NCBI GenBank assembly: GCA_964456185.1
Contig: CAYVZZ010000134.1
Coordinates: forward strand, 1-5,816
Direction: 5' to 3'
DNA length: 5,816 nucleotides
Origin: CAYVZZ01 sp964456185
GTDB taxonomy: Bacteria > Pseudomonadota > Gammaproteobacteria > Pseudomonadales > Alcanivoracaceae
Under the pieces are notes generated by a model. The model was not told the origin of the DNA and did no database searches. It saw only the letters and a list, made by a program, of their open reading frames with translations. Below, in pieces: positions 5,645 to 5,816 of this stretch. Both the position numbers and the translations under genes were made by a program. Positions within the stretch are counted from its first letter, which is position 1. Every line of letters begins with the position of its first letter.

Positions 5645-5816
5645 TTATGCAGGGCGATGCTCAAGAACTGCATCGACCAGGCCATAATCACAGGCTTCAG
5701 CCGCACTCATAAAATTGTCACGATCCGTGTCTTTTTCAATCTGTTTCAGTGGCTTGCCTGTGTGATCGGAAAGCAATTGATTCAATTGACGCTTAATTTT
5801 AAGAATTTCTTGTGCG
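5645..5816 (-). CDS. clpP: ClpP, proteolytic subunit of the Clp protease, 3' end only
   Basis: The last 56 codons plus the TAA stop are present; the start lies beyond the right edge (the full protein is about 200 residues). ClpP is a self-compartmentalised serine peptidase of two stacked heptameric rings that degrades chains delivered by ClpX or ClpA. The fragment reads AQEILKIKRQLNQLLSDHTG, then KPLKQIEKDTDRDNFMSA, then EACDYGLVDAVLEHRPA. It lines up without gaps with the E. coli C-terminus. The Asp in DRDNF (codon at 5717-5719) matches the catalytic-triad Asp185 of E. coli precursor numbering; Ser and His are outside the window. I see no convincing terminator after it: a T6 run at about 5620-5626 lacks a GC stem before it. 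Read-through into clpX is therefore plausible. Confidence 0.97.
   Translation of the reverse strand, partial: AQEILKIKRQLNQLLSDHTGKPLKQIEKDTDRDNFMSAAEACDYGLVDAVLEHRPA

Overview
The window is a conserved protein-quality-control locus of a gammaproteobacterium. All five genes lie on the minus strand, so transcription runs from high to low coordinates: clpP (3' end only), clpX, lon, hupB, ppiD (5' part only). This gene order, HU-beta directly after lon and a membrane-anchored PpiD after HU, is the classic gammaproteobacterial arrangement. The proteins closely resemble their E. coli counterparts: ClpX is 424 residues, as in E. coli, and its motifs fall at the same residue numbers. Base composition looks moderate (near half GC) and even throughout. 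I see no transposase, integrase, tRNA, CRISPR or other sign of acquired DNA, and I do not assign a genus.

Layout from right to left: the last 56 codons of clpP (5645-5816); a 115-bp gap with a good sigma-32-type heat-shock promoter candidate (5560-5588); clpX (4255-5529); a 70-bp gap entered by a perfect 11-bp hairpin whose loop holds the clpX stop codon; lon (1785-4184); a gap with a 36-nt hairpin that starts on the lon stop codon, then a strong sigma-70-type promoter (1705-1734) for hupB; hupB (1368-1643, GTG start); a 98-bp gap with two tandem hairpins, the second a rho-independent terminator (1291-1324); and the first 423 codons of ppiD (1-1269), which runs off the left edge. No stretch longer than about 120 bp lacks a gene.

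How the genes work together: ClpX unfolds tagged or damaged proteins and feeds them to the ClpP peptidase. Lon does both jobs in one polypeptide. HU-beta is a nucleoid protein and, in E. coli, a known Lon substrate. PpiD is a periplasmic chaperone anchored in the inner membrane near the Sec translocon. The promoter and hairpin layout suggests a heat-inducible clpX-lon unit separable from clpP, and an independently transcribed, terminated hupB. This is regulatory inference from sequence only.

I found no undescribed system. The points worth checking are at the regulatory and start-site level: the intergenic heat-shock promoter, stop codons embedded in hairpins, the true HU start, and a PpiD that keeps parvulin active-site residues I recall as lost in E. 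coli PpiD.
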